A stretch of DNA of 64,000 nt, from assembly GCA_028583605.1 (NCBI GenBank), contig CM053333.1:7830638-7894637 (forward strand), written 5' to 3'. How positions within the stretch are numbered: the first letter of the stretch is position 1; every line of letters starts with the position of its first letter. The DNA comes from Dastarcus helophoroides (lineage: Eukaryota > Arthropoda > Insecta > Coleoptera > Bothrideridae). Position numbers and translations under genes: made by a program. Below the pieces are notes generated by a model. The model was given only the letters and a program-made list of their open reading frames with translations, was not told the DNA's origin and searched no databases. Below, piece after piece: positions 1 to 12,022 of the stretch.

Positions 1-637
1 CAAAATAAAGCTTTTTCTGGAAATTTCAACTTTTATTTCGAACGAAATTCATGTATATTTAAATTTCAAAATTTGATTTTTTTCTTAAAAATAGACTTTC
101 TCTGGGAAATTTTGACCTTTTTTTAAAATTCAATGCTTTTCTCGAAACTGGAAGTTTTATCGACATTCTCTTTTCTTTCGAAATTATTTTACCAATTTTC
201 TCATAATTCGAATTTATCAGAAAATTTGTGTTTTTTTTAAATCGTCTTGTTCTCGAAATTTCAAATTTCTTCTCAAAATTTAAATTTCTCTGGAAAATTG
301 CAAATTGTTTGGCGAAGTTTCGAGATTTTCTTAAAATTTTGACTTTTTTCTTGAGATTTTTCCTAAAATTTGACTTTCTTCTTCTTCTCTGAAAAACTTC
401 AAGTTTTTAAATTTCAACATTTTTTTTCTAAACTTTCGGTTTATTTTTATAATTACTCTTCTCGAAATTTTGCAAATTTTTAAAAAATTCAAATTTCAGG
501 TTTTTATATTTGTTTTGGGTTTCAATCTATTGTCGAAATTTAACGTTTTTTTTTCTAAAATTTTGCCTTTTTTGAGAACTGTCGACAAATTCATTTTTAT
601 TCTTCATGGAAGACCCTTATTGACCGGAAATATTATG

Positions 638-770
638 TTTTTTTCAATTTATTTAACATTTCTTCGGTCCAGTTTGGAAATATTTAAATTTTTATTTAAT
701 TGTCAACAAACCATAAAAATTTAAATATTTCCAAACTGGGCCGAAGAAATGTTAAATAAATTGAAAAAAA
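638..770. repeat. Small foldback (inverted repeat)
   Basis: Two arms of about 55 bp (638-693 and 716-770) are near-perfect reverse complements around a spacer of about 22 bp. Each arm includes a variant of CCCAGTTTGGAAATATTTAAA. Single-arm relatives occur at about 16205-16262 and 40575-40625, so it belongs to a dispersed family and is not a chance palindrome. Confidence 0.75.
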
Positions 771-787
771 CAAAATTCATTTTTTTC

Positions 788-1670
788 GAAATTTCTCCCT
801 TTTTCCCAATTAGGCAAATTGTTTTTTTATCTCTTCATTTTTTCTTTATTGAAGTTTAATCTTTCTCGAAATTTTCTTTCGAAAGTATTTTACCAATTCT
901 CTCAAAATTCGAATTTATCTGCGAATTTGGATTTTTTTTTAATTCGTCTTGTTCTCGAAATTGCAAATTTATTCTGAAAATTTAGCTTTCTCTGGAAAAT
1001 TGCAATTTTTTATCGAAATTTTTTTAAAGTTCGACAAATTTGTTTAAGCGTTCAGTTTATTTTTACAATTTCTCCTTTTGATATTTTGCAGTTTTTAAAA
1101 AAATCAAATTTGTCTAAAAATTTCAGGTTTTCAATTTGTTCTGAGTTTGAGTTTATTGTCATTATCCGACGTTTTTTTTTTCTAAAATTATACCCTCTTT
1201 TGAGAACTTTTGATAAATTCACTTCTTTTGAAATTTCTCCCTTTTTCCCAATTAGGCAAATTGTTTTTTTATCTCTTCATTTTTTCTTTATTGAAGTTTA
1301 ATCTTTCTCGAAATTTTCTTTTGAAAGTATTTTACCAATTCTCTCAAAATTCGAAATTATCTGCAAATTTGGATTTTTTTTTAATTCGTCTTGTTCTCGA
1401 AATTGCAAATTTATTCTGAAAATTTAGCTTTCTCTGGAAAATTGCAATTTTTTATCGAAATATTTTTAAAGTTCGATAAATTTGTTTAAGCGTCCAGTTT
1501 ATTTTTACAATTTCTCCTTTTGATGTTTTACAGTTTTTAAAAAAATCAAATTTGTTTAAAAATTTCAGGTTTTCAATTTGTTCTGAGTTTGAGTCTATTG
1601 TCACTATCCGACGTTTTTTATTTTTAAATTTTACCCTCTTTTGAGAACTTTTAATAAATTCACTTCTTTT
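788..1670. repeat. Tandem duplication, period about 442 bp
   Basis: The block starting GAAATTTCTCCC at 788 recurs at 1230 with high identity for more than 400 bp, and a decayed third start is visible near 1670. It lies inside the T-rich satellite and shows that the satellite has higher-order units, not only slippage. Confidence 0.8.
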
Positions 1671-2203
1671 GAAATTTCTTCCTTTTTCTCAATTATTTTT
1701 GAAATCTCTTCCTTTTTTTCAATTTTTTCGAAGTTTCTTTCTTTTTTTTAATCTTTTCAAAATCTCTTCCTTTTTCTCAAAATTCGGCTTTTTCTGGAAA
1801 TTTCAGCTATTTCGAACTTTGATATTTGCTGTTTCTGTAAATTTAAATTTTTTTTTCACAAAAGGAATTCAATTTTTTTTACGAAATTTCAAGTCTGTAG
1901 AAAATTTACAAACAAAAATATAAAAACCACGAGAAAAGTATTTTTTAGAAATTTCGACTTTCCAAATTGTTCTCTTTCTAGAAATTTCATAATTCATGTG
2001 TTTTTTCAAAATGTTAATACAAATTAATCAAAAATTTTGGAAAAAATACTTCTTCAAATCATAACTTTTTTGTCAAAATTTAAGCAAAACGTGAAAATTC
2101 CTAGAAAAGCATTTTTGGACATTTCGACTTCAGTAGGTCATATGTTTAATGAGCATTCATTCCTGCGTGTCTGTCCATTCTAGCTTTTATTTATTTATTT
2201 ATT

Positions 2204-2282
2204 TTTTAGGGGAATTTAAAGAGCCGCCATTGTCTTTTAAAGAGCCGCATAGGGCTTGCAAGCCGCGGTTTGCCGACCTCTG
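2204..2282 (-). mobile_element. hAT-like transposon terminus
   Basis: Read on the minus strand from 2282 inward, the sequence is CAGAGGTCGGCAAACCGCGG, followed by GC-rich blocks around GCGGCTCTTT. This matches the known style of hAT ends beginning CAGGGGTCGGCAA. The element would extend leftward, so the T-rich repeat at 1-2140 is probably its interior. The other end lies outside the window, so the 8-bp target duplication cannot be confirmed. Confidence 0.5.
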
Positions 2283-3595
2283 CCCTAGGCGGTTCCCTAG
2301 TGTGCCTATACGGCTAACCAGCAGTATGTATGCAGGGACTCTCACCCATAGTGCCATTAATTTTATCCGCGTATTTGGAAGTCTTAATAAACAAAAAATA
2401 AACAAAATATTTGACCTTTTAAAAGTCAAGTCATGAATTTTCCCTGACAAGGCGCCACTGATACAATGGTTTACGACTTCGTAGGTCAACACAGGCTTAT
2501 CGCGGTATCAACCACTCCGCAGCTGAAATGCTAAGGCAGACTGGCCAGAACGAAATTTCGTTAACTAATGGGCAACAAGTTTATGTAATTATTTCACCAT
2601 ATAATTTTCGTCTTTATGTATACTTGAAACTGGTATGAAAATACCTAATTGCGCCTGTTTTTCATTTTTTTATTTTTTTTTCTATAATTAAAAATGCACA
2701 AATCCGCACAATGTTTTGCTTTAGAACGAAAATTTAATACTGGTGTCGGTTTTCAACTGTAAAATCAATCTCGTCCATAAGTTGAGAGAAAAGTAAGTCG
2801 TATTTTCAGGATATCGTCAATTAAATAATTTCGCTTAATTTGAACCTCGGCGATAAGTTCATCGTTTGTTTGTTTATTCAAAACAAGGAATATGATCTAA
2901 TTATTATTACAAGACAATTGTAAACTAATTTTTTAAGAGAGAATCACTGGGAATATTTTAAAAGAAGGTTAAGCTTGGGCACTATTTTTTAAGTTGTTGG
3001 TCAATAATAAAAAAATATTTTTTAGTAGCTACAAAACTAATATTAAGTCTTGGCACCTTTAAAAAGAGATTGTAATCAGTCTTATGGCAAAGGAAAAATA
3101 TCTGGAGTAAGCTGGTGTAGAATTAAGCGTTAAAAGCGGCTACTTCGGGCGGCGTTTTAATTAATAACTATCCTTGATTGGCTGTCACACGTTATGTTTA
3201 ACGGAGCAATGCTTTTATTTTCAATTTTAACTAATATCGCGCTTTTATCTGAGTGCTTTTGTGAACGCTACATAGTTTGTAATTTCGAGCCGCCTCTAAA
3301 GTTATCCTTACCAAAACATAAGCGCGTTTGAATTTAGAATGTGAAACTCCGAAAGTTGCGTTTTTTGTTTTTGTTATTAGTTATGAACGGTAAATACAGA
3401 TACGGCATCGTGTTTAAGACATAATTACTGGCTGAAAAGCATAATCTGTATTACACATACATTATTATTATTACATATTTAAAATTTACTTAATTAAAAA
3501 GACAAACTTGGTGTAAAACTTGTGAAATATCAGGTTCAAAAGGTAGAACTAAAATTAAAATGAAGAAAAACGGAGAGAGGGAGATTATTTATTCA
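2283..3595. other. Unannotated AT-rich stretch
   Basis: The first 250 bp are less AT-rich than their surroundings (2290-2540), but no frame gives a recognisable protein. The rest is ordinary AT-rich DNA with no repeat, RNA gene or coding signal that I can support. Confidence 0.5.
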
Positions 3596-4050
3596 TTTTT
3601 GAAGTGAAAACTTCTTTAGGAGCGTTGTTTAGCAATATGATAGGAGGTTTTTGCATTATCATCACGCTATTTTGCTTTACCAACATGCTCTAATGTCAAC
3701 AGTGTTATGTAGCTGTAACACAATTAAAAAATGCCTCATCGGCATCGGGGTTTGAATCCACGACCTACCAGGCAAGATCGCCTAGAAGAAGTCACCTTAC
3801 CCATCGCGCTATACTGTGATGACAATGTTAAATTTTGACCACTTAAACATATCTACACGCTCGCTGATTACTTAGTATTGTTTAAATTATGTTTTAGTTC
3901 GACCTTTATTTTAATTGTTTAATGATAGCATCATTGTGCAGTACTAAATATGTTAATATTTTTTCATAGAAAAATAAATAACAAAAACAAGGCGTTTATT
4001 TTTAAATATTTTTAATATTCGTATCGATATTTGCGTTTAAAAATTTGATA
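3596..4050 (-). repeat. Dispersed repeat with tRNA-like segment, copy A
   Basis: This is homologous over about 450 bp to 5378-5842, from GTGAAAACTTCTTTA at one edge to a CATAGAAAAATAAATAA block near the other. Read on the minus strand, about 3820-3739 resembles the two internal pol III boxes: a box-A-like TAGCGCGATGGGTAAGG, then a box-B-like GGATTCAAACC. That suggests a tRNA-derived SINE. The tRNA-like part is internal rather than at the 5' edge, so it may instead be embedded in a larger repeat. Confidence 0.55.
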
Positions 4051-4670
4051 TTACATAGTTCAGTTAAGTTGTACTTGACTAATGCATAAACCATATAAAA
4101 ATGTACACAATTGTTGCTCGGAGTAGCCAGAGTGTTAATAGATGTGAAAACCAAACAAATGTTAATAGTTTTGACCTATAAATGATAAAACTTTAATTTT
4201 TGATACTACAATTAATGCAAAATTTAAAAAAATCTCTTTATTTACTAGTTTTAAGTTTTCACTTCTGTCGACAGTCCCCATGACCGCGCAATGTTTTTTC
4301 TTCAGCGTTTTTTACTTTTACTACAAAATTCGTTCTAATTGTCTATTCGAGATTAAAATGTGTTGTTGATGAAAGGAATAATAACAATACAGGAAATAAA
4401 AAGGCAAAGTGTGTGTTGAAATGTTAAACAGTCAGATTGTCAGTTTCGTATCGCATTGACGATTATCAAATCAAGTGATTGTGGTTGTTATAGAGACCTA
4501 CAATTGAAATGTTATTAGTATCTTGAGTGACGGTTTTCTTTGTGCATGAACCTCCATTCTGAAGTGGTCCTAAACATTTCGTATCTTTATGATGACGGCT
4601 CATCAATTCTTTTGTTCGCCAGTCCAACTTCGATTCTATATTGTCTTTGTTCCGTAAGTTCCTTCGCTAT
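4051..4670. other. Unannotated AT-rich stretch
   Basis: I see no coding frame, repeat homology within the window, or RNA gene here. Confidence 0.4.
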
Positions 4671-5021
4671 CATTGGCGTAGATACGACTCACCATTAGGT
4701 ATTTCAAAAGCAAAGTTGGTTCCCCAAAAATCGCTAGAAATATCAATTGCTAATAGGGTCGGATTTGATGAGGCCCTAAGTTATTTGAGATATGGGGCCA
4801 CCAGTGTTGGCAAGTAAAAACTAAATTTATTATTTTGGGCGAACAAATGGTGAACTGGAGAATTTCTGGTCACCAAAATAAAAGGTTTTCCTTAACGTTT
4901 CCACGGGGCTCAAGAATTTTGGTGACCAATAAAAGTTCTTTACACAAGCAATTACGATTTGAAGGGGGGTGGGGGCAAGATTGTGGGGCCCTTGTATAGT
5001 TTATACGTAAATCCTGCACTG
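4671..5021. mobile_element. hAT-like MITE, 351 bp
   Basis: The left end reads CATTGGCGTAGATACG and the right end, on the minus strand, CAGTGCAGGATTTACG. They match at 10 of 16 positions and follow the CAGTG..G.A..TACG pattern common to hAT termini. GGGGCCC-type blocks lie inside each end, and there is no coding capacity. The flanking 8-mers agree only partly (TTCGCTAT and ATTTCTAA), so the target duplication is eroded or the borders are off by a base. Confidence 0.5.
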
Positions 5022-5377
5022 ATTTCTAAGTTGCCTTCAAAATAACAACCATTTGATTTTACAGATGTAACGATTTTTTTTTCTAAACATTAATATATTT
5101 AACATTTATTAAAACTCGAAAACTGCGCGCCACTGTATTTATATTTATTTAGATATCAAGCGGTATGTGATCTGCAACCTAATGGTTGATCGTTTAATAT
5201 TTGACGTATCCATTTTAATGGTCAGTTTGTATGTTTATTAAATCTTCTCTTCGATGATATGCTTATTTTTGTTATGTTTGTTACATTGTATTGAGTTTTA
5301 ACAAAAATATACAGTGCGTCTCAAACGTCATGCGTATTTGAAAACTGGCAAATCGCTCGGACAGATCACTTTTTTTT

Positions 5378-5842
5378 TTTGATGTGAAAACTTCTTTAAG
5401 CACCTTGAGGGTTGTTTGATAGGAAGAAAACTCATGGTTTCCGTCACCATTACGCTAATTCTCATCACTAAGATGTTCTAATGTTAACAGTTCTGTAAGT
5501 ATGAGTAAGATGCATAATGGGATTAAAAAATGCATGACCGGCAGCGAGGTTTGAACCCGCGGCTCGAGAAGCAATCGTTCTACTCATTGCGCCATATCGT
5601 CTGCTGACAATTTTAACTTGACTTGCTTTTAACATATCCGTTGCATTAATTTGGCTACGTGAAAATTGTGTATGGTGTGCATTGTTTAAATTGTGTTTTA
5701 ATTTGATTATTATTTAAGTGTATGTACAACAGTGGGCGCTAAATGTGTGCATATTTTTCTATAGAAAAATGAATAATAAAAACAAACCACTTATTTTCAA
5801 ATATTTCCAACACGCGCATCAATATTTGCCTTTAAAGATTAA
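5378..5842 (-). repeat. Dispersed repeat with tRNA-like segment, copy B
   Basis: This is the second copy of the family at 3596-4050. On the minus strand, about 5600-5530 shows a box-A-like TGGCGCAATGAGTAGAACG and a box-B-like GGGTTCAAACC, a better tRNA match than copy A. The two copies have diverged substantially but remain collinear across their whole length, so they are old members of one family. Confidence 0.6.
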
Positions 5843-6404
5843 ACATTATTTATGTTCAACATTTTTATTAATTGGTTTTTTATGTGTCGGTTTGTCTTTT
5901 GGGTGTATTCAATTTTAAACTAACGATGGGTTAGAAACTTGAACCTTCAAACATAGTCCAAAACTGAATATCAATGCGATTCTAACAGAATCATGACAGT
6001 TATTGCAAAAAAAATAGTCTTTGGTAGACAACCTAATTTTTCTATCCGCTTGCTTGCCCCCCCCCCCTGACTTATGCAGCTAAACAAAAATTCAGATTTA
6101 ACCCTATAGACTGTTTCTAAAAAACTTCCATTTCTTTTTCAAAATTCCTCCTTTACTTGAAATATGACATCTTGAAATTTCGATTTATTTCTAGAAATTC
6201 GTCTTTTCATAAAATTTGCCTTTTTCGTTTGAAATTTAAGACTTTCCCAAAATTGGTTTTTTTTTTCTCGAAATTATAAGGTCCTTTGATTCTCAAGGTT
6301 GATTTTTTTCTTAAAAACTAAATTAAACTATTTGAGCAATCTTTTCCAAAATCAATAGGCTTCTATTCTGAGAAATTCCGATCCTTTTTTGGATTTAATA
6401 AAAA
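5843..6404. other. Unannotated stretch with poly-C and T-rich tail
   Basis: This holds a C-run at about 6057-6067 and, from about 6110, more of the T-rich AAATTTCGA-type repeat. No coding signal is visible. Confidence 0.5.
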
Positions 6405-6608
6405 AAAATGATTCCCCTAATTTTCGCGAGAGTTTGACCAATTCTCTCGAAATACTGGAGTACAGGAGGATGGTTGGCGACTTGTCTCTTTTTTACAAGT
6501 ACTTTTATGAGAGATGCTTGCAGGAAGTGATGGATCTGATCTCGCTAAGGGCAATATTTTTGAGACTCACAAGACACTCGGAGAGGCAAATTCCTTTAAG
6601 ATCCATTA

Positions 6609-7012
6609 CAGGATATACTTCTTCTGGGATTGGACCGTGTCAAAGAGCTACTAAAAGTGTTCGACGTTTCCCCCACTATCGTAGGGGGCTTCTTCAGGAA
6701 CAAAGAAAAGAAACAATAAATAAAAAGAGAAATATAAGGGAATATGCCAAAAGTAAAAGAATGAAAAGGCCAATTTCAAAACATCAGAGCACGGTAACTC
6801 AGTATGTCTACCATACCAGAGGCGAAACTCTTTTGAATTGAAAATTGGTACAAAGGATAAGAAAGTTTAGACAGAAGAGCACGGTAACTCTGTATGTCCA
6901 CCATACCAGAGGCGAAACTCTTCGTCGAACACTTTTAGTAGTTCTTTGACAAGGTCCAATCCCGGAAGAAGTATATCCTGTACTGACTCTGGCCGTGGAA
7001 GCCTTCGTTATC
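6609..7012 (+). mobile_element. Foldback retroposon family 1, copy 1 (hammerhead-like hairpin)
   Basis: The left end CAGGATATACTTCTTC... is repeated inverted near the right end (about 6915-6980), giving long imperfect inverted arms. It interrupts a LINE-array unit between TCCTTTAAGATCCA on the left and TCCTGTAAGATCCA on the right, a 14-bp target duplication with one mismatch. On the minus strand at about 6700-6660 it contains CTGAAGA, a stem-loop, then GAAACG, resembling a hammerhead ribozyme core. It has no coding capacity. Other copies are at 23117-23456 and 54737-55153. Confidence 0.7.
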
Positions 7013-7213
7013 ATATCCTGTAAGATCCAGCTTGTCACAGTGACGACTACTGATGCACAAAGCAACATTTTTTGGCTTACTTCTGAGAAATTCCGTATCT
7101 TTTTTGGAATTAGAAAGAAAAGATTCCCCTAGTTTAAAACGAGAGTTTGACCTATCTCTCAAAATACTGGAGCACAGGATGATGGTTCGCGACTTGTCTC
7201 CTTTCTACAGGTT

Positions 7214-8411
7214 AGGAGTTGGAATTAGTGGTTTTTTTTTCAAAATTTGAGGCTTTATTGAGCAAAAATGGTTACAAATCAATTATTCAAAGTATTGTCT
7301 ATCGCTAGCCACTACTTTTTCCCATCTTTCTGTCAATTTTCGGGTACCAGCTCGGAAGAACAGTTCGTCTTTTGATGCTATCCATGTAGCGATCCATTTT
7401 TTCGTTTCCTCATAAGAGGTTAAGTGCTGGTCAGCCAAGCCAGGTGCCATCGGTCGGAACAAGTAGTAATCGGACGGGGCAATATCTGGGGAATACGGCG
7501 GGTGCAGTAGAACATCCCATTTCAACGTTGCCAAGTACTTTTTGACCGGTTTTGCGACATGAGGACGAGCGTTGTCATGTTGCAAAACGACTTTTTCGTG
7601 CCGCTTCTCGAATTGCGACCGCTTTTCCTTCAATGCCCGGCTCAAACGCATCATTTGTGTTCTGTAGAGGTCCCCGGTGATGGTTTCGTTCGATTTGAGC
7701 AGCTCATAATAAATGACGCCCAGCTGATCCCACCAAATACAGAGCATGAGCTTGGATATATGGATATTCGGTCTTGGCATTGATGACGATGTGTGGCCGG
7801 GGTATCCATACGATTTTTTACGTTTGGGGTTACCGTAATGGATCCACTTTTCATCACCAGTGACGATGCGATGCAAAAAACCTTTCCTTTTTTGACGCGC
7901 GAGCAGCTGTTCGCACGTCATAAGCCGCCTCCCCACGTCTCTCGTCTATGGCACCCAATTTCCTTGCTTCTGAATCATACCCATGGCTTTAAGACGTTTG
8001 CCGACTGTTGACAAGTCAACTCCCAATGATACGAACAATTCTTGGAGCGTTTGACACGGATCTTCGTCGAGTAACGCCTCCAATTCTTCGTCTTCAAACT
8101 TTTTCGGCTGACCGGGACGTTCCTTGTCATCGGTGTCAAAATCACCACTTTTGAAGCATCGAAACCAGTACTCACATGTCGAAATCGATGGAGTATAACC
8201 CGCGTAAGCTTCCTCGAGTAGCAAACGACTCGCAGCAGCAGTTTTCTTCAAATGGAAGCAGAACAATAAAGCTTCCCGCCAATTGCGTTTATTCGGCACG
8301 AAAGTCGACATATTGAATGGTCTTGGAATGTATGTTGTTTACACTTGCACAAGATGACACAATCCAAGCTATAATATACTGCTTTGGCGCGAATATAGTT
8401 TTGGAATGCCC
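7214..8411 (-). mobile_element. Mariner element inserted in the LINE-derived array
   Basis: This is a block of about 1.2 kb with no array homology, containing a transposase on the minus strand. Array sequence stops at about 7211 and resumes at about 8412. TA dinucleotides are present at both borders (7213-7214 and 8412-8413), but I could not align convincing terminal inverted repeats, so the exact ends are provisional. Confidence 0.75.
7283..8311 (-). pseudogene. Mariner transposase (Mos1-like, DD34D), one frameshift
   Basis: Two adjacent minus-strand frames, 8311-7946 and 7936-7283, together give a transposase of about 338 aa, close to the usual 345. The first starts MSTFVPNKRNW and carries the helix-turn-helix region, with CEYWFRCFKSGDFD as in Mos1-type mariners. 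It ends in WVP followed by a stop where the conserved linker should continue, so a small deletion near 7940 shifts the frame. The second holds the catalytic core: TGDEKW, HDNARPH and APSDYYLF. The last two catalytic aspartates are separated by 34 residues. All three acidic residues survive, so the copy is young but dead unless the frameshift is a sequencing error. Confidence 0.9.
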
Positions 8412-11210
8412 TAGTTTATGACGAGCGTTTGACCAATTCTCTCGAAACACTGGAGCACAGGAGGATGGTTGGCGACTGTCTCCTTTTTACAGGTACTTTT
8501 TTGAGAGATGCTTATAGGAAGTGATGGATCTGATCCCACTAAGGGCAACATTTTTGAGACACGCAAAACACTCGGAGAGGCAAATTCCATGATCCAGCTG
8601 GGCACAGTGAGGACTGGTAATGCACAAAACAAGATTTTTTGATTTGCTTTTAAGAAATTCCGAATCTTTTTTGGAATTAGTTAGAAAAAAAAGATTCTCC
8701 TAATTTATAACGAGCGTTTGATCAATTATCTCGAAACACTGGACCACTGGAGGATGTTTGGCGACTTGTTTCCTTTCTACAGGTAATTTTATGAGAGATG
8801 CTTACAGGAAGTAATAGACCTGATCTTCTTCAGGGACAACATTTTTAAGACATACAAGACACTCGGAGAGGCAAATTCCATGATCCAGCTTGGCACAGTA
8901 AGGAGTAGTGATGCACAAAACAAGGATTTTTTAGTTTGCTTTTGAATTCCGAATTTCTTCTGGATTCAGTTGAAAAAAAGATTTCCCCAGTTTATGACGA
9001 CAGTTTGACCAATTCTTTCAAAACACTGGAGCATAGGAGAATGGTTAGCGACTTGTCTCCTTTTTACAGTTACTTTTATGAGAAATGCTTGCAGGAAGTG
9101 ATAGATCTGATCTTCTCCAAGGACAACATTTTTGAGACACACAAGACTCTCGGAAAGGCAAATTCCATTATCCAGTTTGGCACAGTGAGGACTAGTGATG
9201 GACAAAGCAAAATTTTTTGGCTTGCTTCTGAGAAATTCCGAATTTTTTTTGGAATCAGTTAGAAAAAAAGATTCCCCTAATTTATGACGAGAGTTGACCA
9301 ATTCTCTGAAATACTGGAGCACAGGATGGTGGTTCGCGACTTGTCTCCTTTCTACAGTTACTTTTATGAGAGATGCTTGCAGGAAGTGATAGATCTGATC
9401 TTCTCCAAGGACAACATTGTTGAGACACACAAGAGTCTCGAAAAGGCAAATTCCATGATCTAGCCTGGCACAGTGAGGACTAGTGATGCAAAAAGCAAGA
9501 TTTTTTGGCTTGCTTCTGAGAAATTTCAAATCTTTTTTGGAATCAGTTAGAAAAAAAGTTATAGATCTGATCTTCTCCAAGGACAACATTTTTGAGACAC
9601 ACAAGACTCTTAGAGAGGCAAATTCCATGATCTAGCTTGGCACAGTAAGGACTAGTGATGCACAAAGCAAAATTTTTTGGCTTGCTTCTGAGAAATTCCG
9701 TATCTTTTTTAAAATCAGTTAGAAAAAAAGATTCCCCTAGTTTATAACGAGAGTTTGACCAATTGTCTCGAAATACTGGAGCACAGGATGATGGTTGGCG
9801 ACTTGTCTCCTTTCTACAGGTACTTCTATAAGAGATGCTTGCAGTATCTGATCCCCTTCAAGGACAGCATTTTTGAGACACACAAGACACTCGGAGAGGC
9901 AAATTCCATGATCCAGCTTGGCACAGTGAGGAATAGTGATGCACAAAGCAAATTTTTTTGGTTTGCTTCTGAGAAATTCCGAATCTTTTCTGGATTCACT
10001 TGAAAAAAAGATTCCCCCAGTTTATGACGACAGTTTGACCAATTCGTTCGAAACACTGGACCATAGGAGAATGGTTGGAGACTTGTCTCCTTTCTACAGT
10101 TACTTTTATGAGATGCTTGCAGGAAGTGATAGATCTGGTCTTCTCCAAGGACAACACTTTTGAGACACACAAGACAATCGGAGAGGCAAATTCCATGATC
10201 GATCTTGGCACAGTGAGGACTATATAGTGATGCACAGAGCAAGATTTTTTGGTTTGCTTCTGAGAAATTCCAAATCTCTTCTGGGTTTAGTTGAAAAAAA
10301 AGATTCCCCCGGTTTATAACGACAGTTTGGCCAATTCTTTTGAAACACTGCACAAAGCAAAATTTTTTGGTCTGCTTCTAAGAAATTTCGAATCTTTTTT
10401 GGAATCAGTTAGAAAAAAATGATTTTCCTAGTTTATGACGAGCGTTTGACCAATTCTCTCGAAACACTGGAGCACAGGAGGATGGTTGGGATCTCGTCTC
10501 CTTCCTACGTTTCTACTGGTACTTTTATGAAAGATGCTTGCAGAAAGTGAGAGACCTGATCTTCTCCTGGATTCTGGAGTCGTTGTGGGTTGCCTAAAGT
10601 TTAGGCCAGCACTTAGGCCACCAAAATCCTGATCTCCTCCAAGAACAGCATTTTTGAAACACACAAGATACTCGGAGAGGCAAATTCTACGATCCAGCTT
10701 AGCACAGTGAGGACTAGTGATGCACAAAGCAAGATTTTTTGGTTTGCTTCTGAGAAATTCCGACTCTCATTTGAATTCAGTTGAAATAAAGATTCCTCCA
10801 GTTTATGACGACAGTTTGATCAATTCTTTCGAAACTCTGGAGCCTAGGAAAATGGTTGGCGACTTGTTTCCTTTTTACAGGTACTTTTTTGAGAGATGCT
10901 TGTAGGAAGTGATAGATCTGATCCCGCTAAGGACAACATTTTTGAGACACGCAAGACAGTCGGAGATAAAAATTCCTGTAAGATCCAGCTTGGCACAGCG
11001 AGGACTAGTAATGCACAAAGCAGGATTTTTTGGCTTGCTTCTAAGAAATTTCAAATCTTTTTTGGATTCAGTTAAAAAAAGGTTCCCCTAGTTTATGAGG
11101 AGAGTTTGACCAAGGCAACATTTTTGAGACACTCGGCGACGGCAAGTTCCTGTAAGATTCGGCTTCTCACAGTGAGGACTTGTGATGAACAAAGCTAAAT
11201 TTTTTGGCTT

Positions 11211-11846
11211 GCTTGTCTTCTCTTGCTAAGCAAAACAAAAAGACAAAAAGTTGTTTTACGTTTTGTCTTGCCAATTTCCTGCGGGCCTGATTCTTATTTT
11301 ACGAGAGCCTTGACATTTCTTGTTCTTGCCGACTTGATTCTTTTGCGCATGAACAACAAAGTAGGTACGACACAACCAATTTGAAAAGTACGTTATTAAT
11401 AAAAGATTTACACGCAAATTAAACCAATTAATTTGGCGAGTGGGTCTGATGAAAGCCTTATCAGAACGTTACCTGCAACCAGGGACAAAATTTTTAATCA
11501 CAAAAAGGCCAGTTAGTTTGTGTTGCTCTAATTTTAGATCAACAGCATAAAATAGAAATATTCTCTCTTTAACAAATTGGAGCAGAGGATTGGAGGAAAT
11601 AACAATCAAAAAATTTTAACAAAATAAAAAGAATTATTTTGTTGCACAAAGTGATGCTGTCTCCTTGTCTGCTTCAAACTCGAATATTGGAGATGGATTG
11701 AGATGTTGAATATATATTAAATCAATCAAAATAGCTTTTCTCAACATCCAACTGGTACATGAATTTGATGGTTATTTTAAAATCGGTGGGTGGAAAGGAT
11801 TACGAGCATTCTTGGCTTGAACTCAAAAATTGGTATACTATTAGCC
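11211..11846. other. Unannotated AT-rich stretch
   Basis: No coding frame is recognisable. There is a slightly less AT-rich patch at about 11270-11350 (GCGGGCCTGATTC), which I could not assign. Confidence 0.4.
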
Positions 11847-11859
11847 AGAAATCTTGCTT

Positions 11860-12022
11860 CTTGTTAACTTCTTGACAAAAAATCTTGGTGAAACGGACTG
11901 GTTCTTGGTTATTTTCAAAAATTGAAATACAAATTTTGTCCCCTGGAACCAAGAAAGATTGAAAAGCACAACAAGATTGTTTTTAATTTTTCTTGGTTTC
12001 AAGGGACAAGATTTGTATTTCA
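11860..12022. mobile_element. Foldback retroposon family 2, internally deleted copy
   Basis: Inverted arms of about 75 bp begin with variants of GAAATACAAATTTTGTCCCC and are followed by a CCAAGAAAGATT block. The central hairpin segment seen in other copies is missing. It is flanked by a perfect 13-bp direct repeat AGAAATCTTGCTT at 11847-11859 and 12023-12035, which I read as the target-site duplication. Confidence 0.75.

Larger units (their letters stand above)
1..2140. repeat. T-rich degenerate satellite (CTCGAAATTT type)
   Basis: The plus strand is dominated by runs of T broken by short variants of CTCGAAATTT, CAAAATTC and GACTTTTT. No reading frame is protein-like; the open frames only encode Phe/Leu/Lys-rich strings. 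Its reverse complement reappears at 61250-64000, including recognisable blocks about 250 bp long (such as the stretch with CCAATTAGGCAAATTG near 810 and its complement near 61680). I infer that it is the interior of a transposable element whose right end is at 2282. Confidence 0.8.
6416..11210 (+). repeat. Tandem array derived from a non-LTR retrotransposon 3' coding end
   Basis: Units of about 290 bp begin near 6416, 7134, 8415, 8704, 8991, 9281, 9741, 10021, 10313, 10432, 10802 and 11092. Most spacings are 280-292 bp; the exceptions are explained by partial units or insertions. In the plus-strand frame most units encode LEHRRMVGDLSPFYRYFYER, then CLQEVIDLI and a degenerate THKTLGEA/GTVRTSD region. 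The EHRR..GDLSLFYRY motif is typical of the extreme C-terminus of jockey/CR1-type reverse-transcriptase proteins. The same family, with its proper 3' end, occurs at 29690-29965 and 59613-59915. The array is interrupted by a foldback retroposon (6609-7012) and a mariner (about 7214-8411). No unit could be functional; this is LINE sequence turned into a satellite. Confidence 0.8.

Noticed and set aside
6389..6841. 150-aa plus-strand frame as a gene
   Set aside because: A chimera of a LINE-array unit read into a foldback retroposon; no independent coding evidence.
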